A stretch of DNA of 64,000 nucleotides. It comes from Erigeron canadensis (taxonomy: Eukaryota > Streptophyta > Magnoliopsida > Asterales > Asteraceae). Under the pieces are notes generated by a model. That model made no database searches, was not told where the DNA came from, and saw only the letters and a program-made list of their open reading frames with translations. The stretch's first letter is position 1. Every line of letters begins with the position of its first letter. Location of the stretch: the NCBI RefSeq assembly GCF_010389155.1, contig NC_057763.1, positions 36,376,645-36,440,644 on the forward strand. The letters are read 5' to 3'. Both the position numbers and the translations under genes were made by a program. Shown here one piece after another: positions 49,787 to 62,600 of the stretch.

Positions 49787-52700
49787 TTATTTACATTGCC
49801 GTCTATTGAAATTCGGATTGGATGTCAACTTTGTTAGCAATGTTTTCAGCCTTCGGGCACCCGCCCCAGGCTTCAAAACACCAAAACCATCATCCTGCAA
49901 ACTTGAGCACGTTTGATGCTTATCGCTACTTTTTGAGCACCATCCTCCATTGGTGAAATGGCCAGGACGTCTCTTGAGTAGTTCACGGTCAATCCTATCA
50001 AGAACTACATTGTTATGCTTGAATTTTCTTGCAAATGGGCGACTACTAAGAACCATTTTTCGATAGTCTCGGGGTCCAAGTGACCTTGGGTGCTGTTTTG
50101 GGGGTGTGTCCCATGTAATGTAATGGAGATCATGATTAACTGTGGTATTCTTGTAGTCCTTTGAGTTGCAGATAACCGTTTGAAAGTATCCTTCAGGAGA
50201 CGAAACAAAATTTGTGTAGTAAAGTAGGAGAGTTCGTGGCAAGTTTTCCCAGCCGATTATGCAGTATTCTGCAAACGATCTAGACAATATAGTCCATGCT
50301 GAACCTGCAATGATATGTATTACACTATCAAAATAATGGTGCAAGAAAGTATTATTCAAAACAGTCCCACTGTTTGACTATATCGTAGAATTTTAAGCAG
50401 TACACAGTACACTTGTGTCAAAGAGAAAAACCGGATAGTAAAAGGAAACCACAAATTAAAACTATAGCAACCATTCTCAGATTTTATTTCAGCACTCAGA
50501 ACTGGCCCTCGAATCCCCATGTCTATTTGGATCCAAATGAAAGATAAAACTAACTCGGAATAAACTAACTCAGAGACTAGTTTCTTACGGAACTGGGGCT
50601 GGAAATTGGCACTAAGGCACTGCAGTGCTCCATTTGCCTATTTATGATCTAAATCATGGTTCATATCCAACACCCAAGTCCATTACCAATTTATATCGTC
50701 ATATCTGTAACCAAGATAAACCAGATTCACCAAAAAAAGAAGTTAAAACGAATTCCTTTTTTACCTATTAATCCACCATGAAGCTTTTGTTCAGAAAATA
50801 TACAGCTTAAATACCCAAAAGAATATATTTCTGACCTTTATAATCACAAATGCTATTATGCTACGAAGATTTTAAGTCATTATAACTCTTGATTTATAAG
50901 GGTCTTAGAGTAAAGACCTGGATGCTTTATAATATAGCAAGGTTATTTATACATGCAGTTGAGTATATACAGTATTATGTTCTGTTAGTATGGCCCTACT
51001 CGACTGGGCTAGGTTCCATTAAAGTTTCTCCATGTGCTTTTGTCTACAATATTCTACATCTCAGGACCATCAAATTACTTCTTGATGTGAAGAACCATAC
51101 ATGGAGAGTTAAAATTTGCCACCCAGTTGTCAAAATGGATAATCGACCCATTATCAGCCCCACTGACCGATCTCACGGCCAAATGAGGGAAAGTAAATCA
51201 TGTAACACCTTGGTTAAAGAGACATGGGGTGAGGTTTGAACGACTGACCTCTACTTTTATGTAGCATGTCCCCCACCACTAGGCTGGGACCGACTCACAC
51301 ATCAAGACACACTTACTTCCAAAGTGTATAAACATGGACTATTTCACTTAAATCAACACCAATGGGCAATTGTAAAATTCCTCCTTTTAGGACACAAGAT
51401 AACTGCTACTTTATATCCTTTTCTTTGTCTTGTGACCAACTATGGGTAAAGAAAATGCGGTGCTTTTTTCCAGAAGCTCACATGATATGTTACTTAAAGC
51501 TATCCTAAAGTGTTACAAATTAACATGTTACATGGCCCCCATATGGATTGCCTCATTATTGTCTTCTCAAAATAAGGCAGCTAGATAATAATAAATGTAT
51601 TGCATGAGGTAGAAATCAATATATCATAATTCAAACAAGCATTGCACCAAATGACAAAAATAAATCAGTTGGGAGAATTTGAGATTAAATAGAAAGAAAA
51701 GTTAACCTGTATATAACTTGAAAGCAGTGGGAAGAGCTCTTTGCTTGATCACCCACCATATTTCTGATTTATTTGAACTGTAAAGACCCGGGTCTATCAT
51801 TATTGGCTTCCCTCTTTTGTTCCTGCAATCATAAATCTAATTAATTCAATTGAAACCATTTATACATTGTATTATATCCTTTGTCCTAATTATACTACCT
51901 ATAGTACTCACTCTATCTTTAACTAATTTACCTTTTTGGTTCACATGTGTCTTTAATACAAGGGTAAAAGTAGCAATTTCTTCATCAATGACTTCAAGGG
52001 TTACAAATATCTTTGTGGACATACAAAATAGGACGAAAGGAGTAAATCCTAAACGGATCTTTGAAATCATTTACTAACCTATGACTTAAACTACTAAAAT
52101 CTTTTTAAAAAAATACACCCATGGTTGTTTAAAACTTTTTGGAGAAATATTTATTACTAAAACACACATCTGATTGTTCAAAATGCATATTTGAAGTGTT
52201 GAACAATCCGTAAATACTCATTTGGTTGTACGGTAAAAGGCCAAATTTGATTTTCCCATAACTCAATAGCAGTAAATACTAAATACCCTTTATACCAATC
52301 CACAATTGGTAGGGATCCTTATTCAAGGTATATAGCTAGAGACATCAAACATTTTGCTCTACGTTTCGTGGACTTTTTCCCTAATCATCCTAACATGGTA
52401 CACCTTACTGCTACGCCACTTACGATGATTAATTTTGCTCCGATGTACATGGTCTAACCAATATTTATGTGGCTGTTTCCTAGATTTTTTCCCTAATCAT
52501 CCTAATAAGGTACACCTTATCGCTAGGCCGCCTCAGAGATGGTTTAATTGTGAACTTAATTAATTTTCAAAAAATTGTGAACTTAAAGTCTAGTTAAAAA
52601 AAAAATAACACTACAAAAAACAAAAGCAACAGTAAATAAAAGTTTCAAAGGAGAGAGAAAAAAAGGCAAATCTTACAATTTCCACCCCAACCGACTAGTG

Positions 52701-53407
52701 TGCTGTATAAAATTAAGATGTCTTGGCATCACCGAAAATGCAGATATCAGATCTGAAAAACATATATATTATAACAATTAAAAACCAACAATTAATTAAA
52801 TTTCACATAACAAAAAAACTATTCTATATATTAAAAAAGTAGCAATAATATAAGTAGTAAAACTCACCATACCATCTTGAGTAACAAGTGGATAATCAGA
52901 AGCACTAAGATTAATAAACCAGTCCCATTTGGCATCATCAATCCTTAACAACATAGCCATTGCATGTAAAGTAGTTGCAAGCATAGTTGGTCCTCGGTAT
53001 GTTACCATATTTGCCTTCCCAACTATCAACACATTTCCAACCATTTTAAAAACATCTTCTTCCTTAACAAATCTTGCAATCTCTTTATGTTCATCTTCTG
53101 TTGCTCCTTTTTCTAAGTGAATCAAGTAAAAGTTGGCTGGATGGTATAAAGCTTGGATGGTTCTTTTGAGCTTGGCTGTGTCACCTTTTGATGCTGATAT
53201 TAAGTATGCAAATGATACTGGATATGATTTGTTGAATGATTTTGGAACAACTGTGATCGATGATTGGTTATTTAAGATGGTCATATTGTATGTTGTTATG
53301 TATAGTAATGTACATGTAAGTGATGTTAGAATGAAAGATACTAGGAAAATCTTTAGAGACATTTTTGTTTTTGGTTTGTTTTGGAGATAGATCTCCTCCA
53401 CACACAA
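49787..53407 (-). CDS. GT14 family glycosyltransferase (core-2/I-branching type)
   Basis: Plant GT14 enzymes are Golgi type II membrane proteins; characterised members are glucuronosyltransferases acting on arabinogalactan proteins. Four exons, read from the minus strand, give 414 aa: 53407-52873, 52752-52677, 51822-51707 and 50304-49787. A second in-frame ATG at 53362 would give 399 aa and begins MSLKIFLVSF, right at the signal anchor. The anchor is at about residues 18-42. The domain then shows SFAYLISASKGD, FYLIHLEKGA, VTYRGPTM, DWFINLSASDYPLVTQDD, WTILSRSFAEYC and YFQTVICNS, all typical of the family. The C-terminus has DGFGVLKPGAGA. No DXD motif is expected in GT14. The exact acceptor and sugar are not shown by the sequence. 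Confidence 0.95.
51180..51300 (-). mobile_element. SINE-like element in GT14 intron 3
   Basis: On the minus strand an A-box-like CCAGCCTAGTGGTGGGGG (51271-51288) is followed by GTCAGTCGTTCAAACCTC (51231-51248), the B-box. It resembles the head at 22525-22655 (both CTTAGTGGTGG or CCTAGTGGTGG) and may be the same family. Confidence 0.65.
51875..52044. mobile_element. Stowaway-like MITE in GT14 intron 3
   Basis: About 170 bp. The left end reads TATCCTTTGTCCTAAT and the right end, on the other strand, TACTCCTTTCGTCCTATT. This fits the CTCC-TCCGTCC type end of Stowaway (Tc1/mariner) MITEs with TA targets. It lies just below the exon 3 acceptor without touching it. Confidence 0.65.
52378..52532. 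repeat. Two diverged copies of a 50-bp segment
   Basis: TTTTTCCCTAATCATCCTAA followed by GGTACACCTTA and GCTA occurs near 52376 and again near 52488. It lies in GT14 intron 2. Origin not clear. Confidence 0.75.
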
Positions 53408-54710
53408 ACATAAAATGTATGTGTGTGACTGTGTGTATTTTGTGTCAGTGAGTGTGTGTGTTTTTATTAGATTTATGATGATTATGGAATAATAATTATA
53501 ATGGATTAATGATGAGTGGGGGGATGAAATGAAAGATGGGAAGAGTGTAGATTTGTTTTGGTAGGTTGCTTTGAGTTGAGAGATGATGAGAGATGCTAAA
53601 AGAACCTTTTATTTATTTAATGTACATGAAATGAAGTTGTCAATGTCAAGTTGGGTGGTTTTCATTTTTCTATACTCTTTTTATTTTATATTTATTGAAT
53701 TTACTGGTGATGGATGACATATGGTGATGGATGACATATGGTAAGACTAAAAGGAGTAGTCCGTCATGGGAATGCTCTCCATCCAATATAAGCTTGCTAC
53801 GTGTCCTCCAATCGTTAGGAAGGATATTCTTCTCATTCCTTTAGGGTGGAGAAATGACTTAGGAGAATTCCTTTTATTATAAAATATGATAAGTTGTATA
53901 TGTAAAAGGTTTGCTTAGCTAGTAAAAAAAAGGTTAATGGTTCTTTTTGTCTTGGAAATACTGATCGGTCAAAGGGCCCATCAAAAAGTAAAAAATCTAA
54001 TGCGTTCAAAAACATAAGGGGTTCGCTTTTTAATGAGGTGGAACACCCCCCCCCCCCCCCCCGACTGAGATTAGACGTTCCGCACAAAAAAATGGTGGAA
54101 ACGGACTACTTCTCTTAGTCTAAATGTAATTGAAACTTTTCAAGATTTGTTTAGCATAATGAGGATTATCTTTATATGATTTACTAAAAATTTCAAAGTG
54201 ACATTTCATTTGGTTGGATTCATACAGACAACCCAATATATCATACTTGATTACCTCGACGACTTATAAGCATTAACTTATATATAGTTTTCAATTAATG
54301 CAATATAATTCTCAATACTTTCATGTTGGAAAACGGAAAAATCTACGAGTATGTGGTTTCATAGACTTCAAATACTTAATGCTACATTTTGGACATAATG
54401 CCAAATAGTATTCATATTATGCCGTCGTGAAAATAACAATAACAATGTAAGAATAAAATAATAAAAAAAAATATGTGGTTTCATAGACTTCAAATGCTAC
54501 CTAAACCACACAATTAAAATTATTTATCTTTAAACTAAACTCCAAACATGTATAAAAGACTAAAAGTTGTGACCAACTTAAAAATAAAAAAAACCATGTA
54601 ATCTATGTGGCAGCTTATGAGTTCCTGTATATGCATAGATAGTGCCCAGGCCCGTGAGCCCGTCTATTGGACGGGTAGTCTCAAGTTATATAAATCTTAT
54701 AGTAATTATG
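53408..54710. other. GT14 upstream region, no other gene
   Basis: The first 200 bases are the GT14 leader and promoter, with TG-rich microsatellite text at 53416-53462. A 17-base C homopolymer lies at 54046-54062. Two copies of ATGTGGTTTCATAGACTTCA lie at 54352 and 54472. A short CCCGTCTATTGGACGGG hairpin lies at 54659-54675. Confidence 0.65.
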
Positions 54711-55120
54711 AAACAAAAAGTATATGACCAATATCACAACTTAATGGATACGAAAGCTAAAGAATAAACATATGAAAATTAACTTCATATAAATATTGAT
54801 TCCAGTTTACCTTTTTTTTCCCCAACTTTAGTTAAATAAAAAGAGGATCAAAAAGTGTATGACCAATATCACAACTTAATCAATACGAAAGCTAAAGAAG
54901 ATACATATAAAAATTAACTTCATATAAATATTGATTCCAGATTACCTTTTTTTTCAACTTTAGTTAAATAAAAAGAGAAACAAAAAGTGTATGACTAATA
55001 TCACAACTTAATCAATACGAAAGCTAAAGAAGAAACATATGAAAATTAACTCCATATAAATACTGATTTCAGTTTACCCTTTTTCTTCAACTTTAGTTAA
55101 ATAAAAAGAGAAACAAAAAA
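54711..55120. repeat. Three-copy tandem repeat, period 132-135 bp
   Basis: The units start with CAAAAAGT at 54714, 54849 and 54981, and a fourth begins at 55114 before sequence departs. Each holds ATCACAACTTAAT, then ACGAAAGCTAAAGAA, then TTAACTTCATATAAATA, then CTTTAGTTAAATAAAAAGAG. Copies differ by a few per cent, so expansion was fairly recent. Confidence 0.93.
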
Positions 55121-55210
55121 CTTTTTTGGCGGTCGATCATAGCTTCTTATTTTTGCTGTAGGTTTTTTTAATAATAAAGATTTTTTTTTAATAAGATTTT
55201 TTTATTAAAG

Positions 55211-55413
55211 ATCGGTCATTTTTTATTAAATATATATTAAAAAAATAGAGGATTAATAAGGATGAAATGTTAGGCTAAAAGAGGGAGATTAGGGGTGCCA
55301 AGTGTACCCAAAATTGGTCATTTTTTATTAAATATATATTAAAAAAATAGAAAATTAATAAGGATGGAGTATTAAGCTAAAGGAAGGAGATTAGGGGTGT
55401 CAAGTATACCCCA
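55211..55413. repeat. Two-copy tandem duplication, period about 102 bp
   Basis: GGTCATTTTTTATTAAATAT through GAGATTAGGGGTGCCAAGTG appears twice head to tail. It lies right after the 132-bp array but shares no sequence with it. Confidence 0.9.
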
Positions 55414-56673
55414 ACCCTCTCTTTTAGTTATATTATTATTATCAGAATCAAATTTGTACAATGTGAACTTGTGAAGTGATAAAAATTTCTTAAAAAAACT
55501 CGATTAAAATTATGGTATGGTATGCATTGAACTTAAAAATAACTTTAAAAAACTTCAATTAACCCACAACCAACTTTGTCGACCACTGACTTCTCATTGT
55601 TTAACACACAAGTATATAATAATTATATTAAATATTTGTTGACGGAATATTTATAGAGAAAACCGGTTGACCAAATTTCATTTTACCTATTGATTGATAG
55701 GGTAATATAATAAACTTGAACAGACAAAAAAAAATCAGTTAGTTAAATTGGTTAAGAAAAACAGTCTGGTTTTTTTAAAGCTCATATCTCTAAAGATACA
55801 TCCCACCCATTGGGTTAAACAGATATTGAATTAGGTGGAAGCTTTAATAGCAATATGCTAGCTTTTCAGCTACAAGCTCAGTCTGTATAAATGTATAATC
55901 GTCGCACATTATTGGCATAGGGGTAAAGTTGAGTCACGTCTCAAGTTCATTAAGTGGGAGTCCTGCTCTTTTCATGTAATCCTTGTATAGTTGTATTCTT
56001 CTCAATATATATTTCGAGGTTCCGTTCCCCTTTGCCCAATATAATAATAGAAAATGACTCTTCTTAAAAATTTTAAAGATGAGTCACTTAAGGTTATATG
56101 CAGTAGTTTATTTTCAGCTGGTTTAGTAAACCAGAAAAGAAATGGTCGGATGGTTTGAAAGTTGTCAAATTTACACCCCTGTTTACATTTCTAGACCGTT
56201 TCATCATTATAAAAAGAAATGTATCAACGTCATAGGAGCAGGTGGAGTGACGTGAACAGAACCTAAAATGACAATCAACAGAGACCAATGAAATAATGCT
56301 TTCGAAAGAGATGAAAGCATTCCATCCTAATCGATATGGGTGGCACTGTATCAGCGTACAAAGAAATTATGTATGATGGGAACCTAATTCTAGTATATGC
56401 TAATACAAATCTATGTTTGGCGATGTGCAAGAGATGTACCTTCTATACCTTGGACACCGACTTTCTAACATATGCTAGTGTAAAAATTTGGGCTTCTGCG
56501 TGTGGTCTTTAGCATCTGACTTGGTACCTGTTTGGTTCACATAATAGCCCATCTGAACCCCATCCTAACTGTTTAGGGTCAAAACTGCAAAAACAACTGA
56601 ACTAGGTTGTTTACTACTGCGTCATATATAGTGTAGATGCCTAAGCAATATTGCAATAAGATCCTGGAGATAT
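55414..56673. other. Intergenic region below RNR1
   Basis: AT-rich spacer, with the RNR1 3' UTR probably in the last 200-300 bases (minus strand). No gene or clear repeat seen. Confidence 0.55.
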
Positions 56674-59600
56674 TCATGTCACTCGTATTACTTCTTTGAA
56701 TGATATGGTGTCATCACGCGGGTGAGCTTCTTCAACCCGAACCTCCACTTCATCACCAACATGTGACCCTATCCCCACCCACGCAGATGCTTGAAATCCA
56801 ACCTATAAAATACAGCCAGATTAATAAACCATCAGGACAGCAACAAGAGCTAGAAGACATTTGAAACAATAATCAAACCAAAGATATATAAAAATACAAA
56901 ACAATGAGAACATCCTTTAGAGTGGACTTTAGCAAGGTTAGTGACAGATCCATTCATTAGTTTTACTAGGCCGTTCAATTGATATTTGTTTGGAGTTGGT
57001 ATGGAATATAATACAGAACTAGACGAACAAATACAAGAACTTGACTATATTAGACTAAAGTATTAGTGTGTTACATATGAAGATCTTTCAGGTACATCAC
57101 TTAGATAAGCGGGTCGGTAATGGATCAAAACAGGTTCAGATGAAACAAGAGATTTTTTGATACTAATTGGGTTGACCCAGAACACTCTGTCCACATAGTT
57201 TACGAATTTTATAGCCAATTGGTGCGTCAAATATTACCAGAAAATGTATAATATATGAATACGTAAATGGTAATTTACAACTCGAACCAACGGATTCACA
57301 AGCAAGGGGCTAAAAATGCTGCTTCTAATATCACCTATAGTCGTAGCATCATCAGGAGCATAATGCAGCCAACAATATAGGTTAGTAAGCATAAAGAAGA
57401 AGTTAGAAGTTTACCTCCAGAAGTAGTAAAGACGCATTGCGATCTTTAAGGAATTTAAGGATCAATGCACGAAATTTTCTTTGTTTGGGTTGCCTTCTCA
57501 AGTACTCTAGTATCCAATATCGTAGACTGCTACTAAATAGTTTCTTTGCTATTCTAGTGTTCATGTTCACAGATGCAGCCATCCCTTCCAGTTGCCCAGA
57601 TGTAAATGGAAGAGCATCACCTCTAAGAAAAGCTTTCACCTAGAAATACATAGGTTTATCATACCAATTGACAACCACTATAAATAATACAGAAACACCA
57701 ATAACTATAAGAACGTCACCTGGTAATGAGCAAGGAGGTCCATATATCTGCGAATGGGAGATGTAAACTGTACATAACCAGGAATTCCGAGAATACCATG
57801 CCGTATAGCTTTTCTATAATCCATTTCAGCAGCACGCATAAGTTTGACAATTGCGGAGCTGCGAACTGGGCCTTCTGGAAGATGATCATATGCAGACGTA
57901 TCAATTTTCGACTGGGGCTGTCCTCTGTATGGTAATGGAATCTTATTAGAAGAACCAAATGTGGCTAGAGCTTCCCCGCAAAGTATCATCATCTCAGAAA
58001 CAAGTCGCATAGCAGGATCCGTCTGGTCATCAACATACAACCTAATTGATGGTTCTGGATCATCTGGATTTTCCACCTTTATTCTAGGTTCCAATGACCC
58101 TGTCTCAATCGCACCCTAAAACAAGTATAATTTCATAATCACAATCAAAGAAATTCATCTAAAGCTGATGAATCAATAAATCCATTTTCTTCATTAATGT
58201 ATATGGATTTCTTACAATATATGTTGATTAAAAAACACTAACTTTATGGGCGGTGATATTTTCCTTGTAATGTTCAATAAAACCAATACAAATGACTAAC
58301 CTGTCCACGCCGCCACTGAAGCCGAAGACTTGCTGCCTCTGCAAGAATTCTCAATTCCACCTCTTCTTCTAAATTCATATGAAGAAGCTCGGATGCACTC
58401 TCATATGTTAACATATAGGTTGGCCTAATAATTGAATTATTCACTGCATATTCTGCAATACTGTTATCAGGTAATGTATTAAGTCATGAGAAAAAAACAA
58501 TTGCAAATGAAATATTGTTATATTACTAAAAAGTGAAACTTTGGACACTAAAGCATATTATTGATAGGGCCATTCAATGATAGGGAGCACCACAAACACA
58601 TTCTATAAATGACTGAAATAGAAGATTGGAGATTATTCTCATATGGAAACGAATGTGTACATGCAGATGCATATTATTGAGCAGGCCATCAATAGCAGCA
58701 GCAAACATACATGTATAATCCACACTGAATAGAAGATCTTGTCATACTTAAACAACATTGTACATCAGTACATGCAGATGTTAAAGCTCAAACCATGAAA
58801 TATTAATGAAGAAAATGGCTATAAGCCTAATATCGCAATGCAACCCAATACAATATGAGCAGGTTACAGTGTTTTGCCAATATGGTAGTTCAGTATGTGC
58901 ATGTTTAGTACTCCGCTTAACAAATCTATACATGATAACACCTACTTTCTGATACACCTTTCTTATGGTATAAATTGCAATCGCTCCTGTTCAACTTTTT
59001 TTATGAAAGGCAAATATTCACACACACTATTACCATGCAGTTGTTCCAATTAGGACTTGAACTATCAACCTCTTGGTTGGAGGATCAACTCAATAACTAC
59101 TAGGCTAGTACCCGTATATTGAGTGGTACTATAAGTCTATAACACATATCTTCATGAAAAGCCTTGATAGTTTACCTTCCATCAGAACGCAGTACAACTG
59201 ACACTGTAACTGCCCTGCAATTTGTTCCTTGCTGCAAGCTCATTCCCTCCATGGCAAGTTTTTCAGGAAACATTGGATAGGTGGCAGTTGGTAAGAAAAC
59301 AGATGTTCCTCTTCGTAATGCTTCTCTACAGTGAAACCATAACTAAGAAACTTAGCGACCACTATAACTGCAACTATAAGCTGTACAGACCCAAAAGTAC
59401 CTGTCAATCAAGCTCCCTGGCTCAACAAAGCTAGCTGGATCAGCGACATGTATCCAAACTTTAATACGACCATCCTGCAACTTTGTTGCACTCAATGCAT
59501 CATCAAGCTGTAAATTTTATTCATTGAGGTTAGATAATGCAAACTTCTAATTAAACATGCTAAACTTCAAATTAGATATATGTGTGTGTGTGTGTGTAGC

Positions 59601-62600
59601 AACATGTAACCTCAATGTCCATCCTTACACCCGATTGTGGTGACATATTTCCAATTCTCTAATGGCTTGGCATTTTTGTAATAGAACATAAAAGTGATAC
59701 TTTGTTCTGAACAGATTTGGAAGATTTCGGATGCTAAAATACAGAAATACTATTGATAAATGCTTGATTCAAATTATTGAAAGGGTTCGAGAGGTTTGTC
59801 CACTTGTTCTCCAGATGTATAATCACTTTACTAAAGTAATATTTAAACTCATCATTTAATTAGATATGGCAATAATTGTTGTTCACAAAGATGGCTGGAT
59901 ATTGTATGAAATTTTGACATGTTTTAGACCCTGGAAGATTAAATTATAGACAACGATGGGCTTTTGGTTAATCTTCATTTTTTATTAAAAAATACTCATC
60001 CTCCCAATAATTTCATTCATCGAATGCTTATATTGTGCTGAAGCTAAGAGTATGGGGAAGCATTGCTTTTTGAATACTGGTTTCAATTATATACAATCAT
60101 TTTCTCAAATAACTTATTGATTTTACAGCATCCCTCAAAAAGCAAATCATTGATGAAAAGGTTTAGACGATACTCTATCATGACACTGGCTGTCCATGCC
60201 ACCGACTATCATTGTGAAATTTCTGGCCAAACTTTGGCGTCGTACTCAATAGGCAATTCGGTTTTTTTCATCTTAACTTGACTATTACCAAGTCTAAATT
60301 TAAAGAACCTTTCACTTTCAGTAAATTAGAATGTACCTATCCTATCTGGGTGTTGGCAGTTATTGATGGTACAGCTTACCTTAGATTATGTTCTTTTGGT
60401 AGGGACAACAACAAAATCTTCCTAACTGAATGAACAGTTATGGACTTATGGTACATACTACATATATGCGGTATGCCAATGAGCCAACATATTTAAACCT
60501 AGAAAACCCACTATCTATAATCTATAATCCTTTATAAAACAAATTGGCTCTCTATTTTTGGAAATTCAGCACTTTTTTCAATATTCCCAAACTACCCCTA
60601 AGTAACCCTAACAAATATATTTACAATGGTTAGTTTTTGCACCTTATTAATTTTTGCATCTAATCCTCGACTTATATTTAGAATGATAACCACGGTTAGA
60701 TGCCTCATCATCTGTATTACCGTTACGACATCTCACGCATTATAAACCGTTGCCGCAGCAACGCGCGGGCACCCTTCTAGTTAAACTAATGTATGTTCCT
60801 TTAATGTACACACACATGTATGATATTCATATACATCTGAAAAGAGAAATTTAGATAACAAAGTAACGTTACCTCATCTGCTTCATCCACGTCAATTGCA
60901 TATACCTTCAGATGTGTCAGATCTATCCTATTGTCCTGAAGTCGCATGCAACAACAAGCAACAGTTAGTCCACTATGTACAATAAATAATCCAATATGAT
61001 GATGATTCTTGAAAGCGAAATTCTACGCAACCTAAGAGGGAGAACTTTAAAAGCAATATGTAATCACACATCTTCAAATGACTTCAACAATAAGATGAAG
61101 AAAAAGAAAAAGAAATCAGTAAAATAACCATACTCCTACTTCATTGATTGACAATAAGCAAATCTGAGCAATCATAAAGGTATATGAATTACCAATGGGG
61201 TTAAACCCATTGGTACCACATCATGTGACCACATGGGCCCACAGATGAAGGTTGTAGGTCACGGATTCAAAACTTGTTGAAGGCAAGTAGAGAAACTATA
61301 TCTTGTGATCCATGTGTGAGGGTGGTGAGTCACTGCGCATGAGTTCTATGCGGTGTGCACTCTAGGTACCAAGACGGTACATAGGTATATGAATTTTCTA
61401 AGGCCTAAGTAAAGCTTGACGCATGCTAACATGTGTTTATACAAGAAACCTAATGCTCCTGTCAACTAATGAAATGAAGAATAGGGAAGAACATATACAC
61501 ACATATATACATAAACATATATACTAGTCTTAGACTACTGTGGATACACTGGCAGTATATGGTAATGATTTATATATATTTGAATGACTAATACGTACTA
61601 TTGAAGATTTTGTTGTATAAAGCCTTTTATATGATGTATGAATCCTTAATATCATGAAGCATGGAATTTTTATATTCTTATTCATTAAATTCACTATTGT
61701 TGAATTTATTATGTTAGTATCATATATTTTATATAGTTGTATTGCATGAAACTTAATATCATCTAATGCTTATTTACATAATCATTTTATATACTTGTAT
61801 TGCATAAAATTCAAAGTAATTGTGAATTTATAAATCAAAATTCAGTTTTTGTAATAATTGTGAAAAGATGACAACAAATAAAAAAGAAACACGTCACATT
61901 TAGTCATGTTTATCATAGCTTTTCAAAGTTGATAGCAAGTCATGTAAAAATAGCTATAAACTAATAAGCCAAGCTTATAAGTTAAATGATACATTTGCGT
62001 TTATTTAAAAGAAGTAACTTGTTTTAATATTTAATGAAAGAAAAGAAGATTAATTTTTTTGTCCCACTTGGACTTGAAGTCATGAACAAGCCTTTAACTA
62101 CAAAAAGAAAATTTCTTAGCATATATCAGGGTAGTGACTTTTCAACAAATTCTGAACTTAGTATAAATTTGATAGGACTTCCATCATTTTCATTCATTAA
62201 TACTATTGTAATATATTTGATTTATAAAGCTCCCAACCGCCCATGTAAATGGGACCAATATAATATTGTTTAACAAGCAGAAAAAATTACTTCATAAGAT
62301 CTCTAAACATAAGAAACCCATTACCTTGTCTGCATCCAGTGATTCTTGCAGCAGTCTGTCAGCTGCTGACAAGATATGATCTGGATAACTGGTACGTACG
62401 TTGAGCTTCAGAAGATCAAGATTGACATGTACAGGGAAATATCCGATATCTATGAGGAGATTTACTGCTGAAGTAGACGTCTTAGCTAAGCCCATCGCCT
62501 TTAGGATCTAATAATTGATAATATAAAACATAAGAGTGACTGAATGAGTGTCACATCTTGTGATCTACGAAAACTTTCAGAAATTATGCATCGTAGGAAA

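Noticed and set aside
50889..51239. 116-codon open frame inside GT14 intron 3
   Set aside because: It is antisense to the gene and overlaps a SINE-like element; no domain seen.
54659..54675. CCCGTCTATTGGACGGG hairpin as a Helitron end
   Set aside because: No CTRR terminus or TC start could be placed at a sensible distance.
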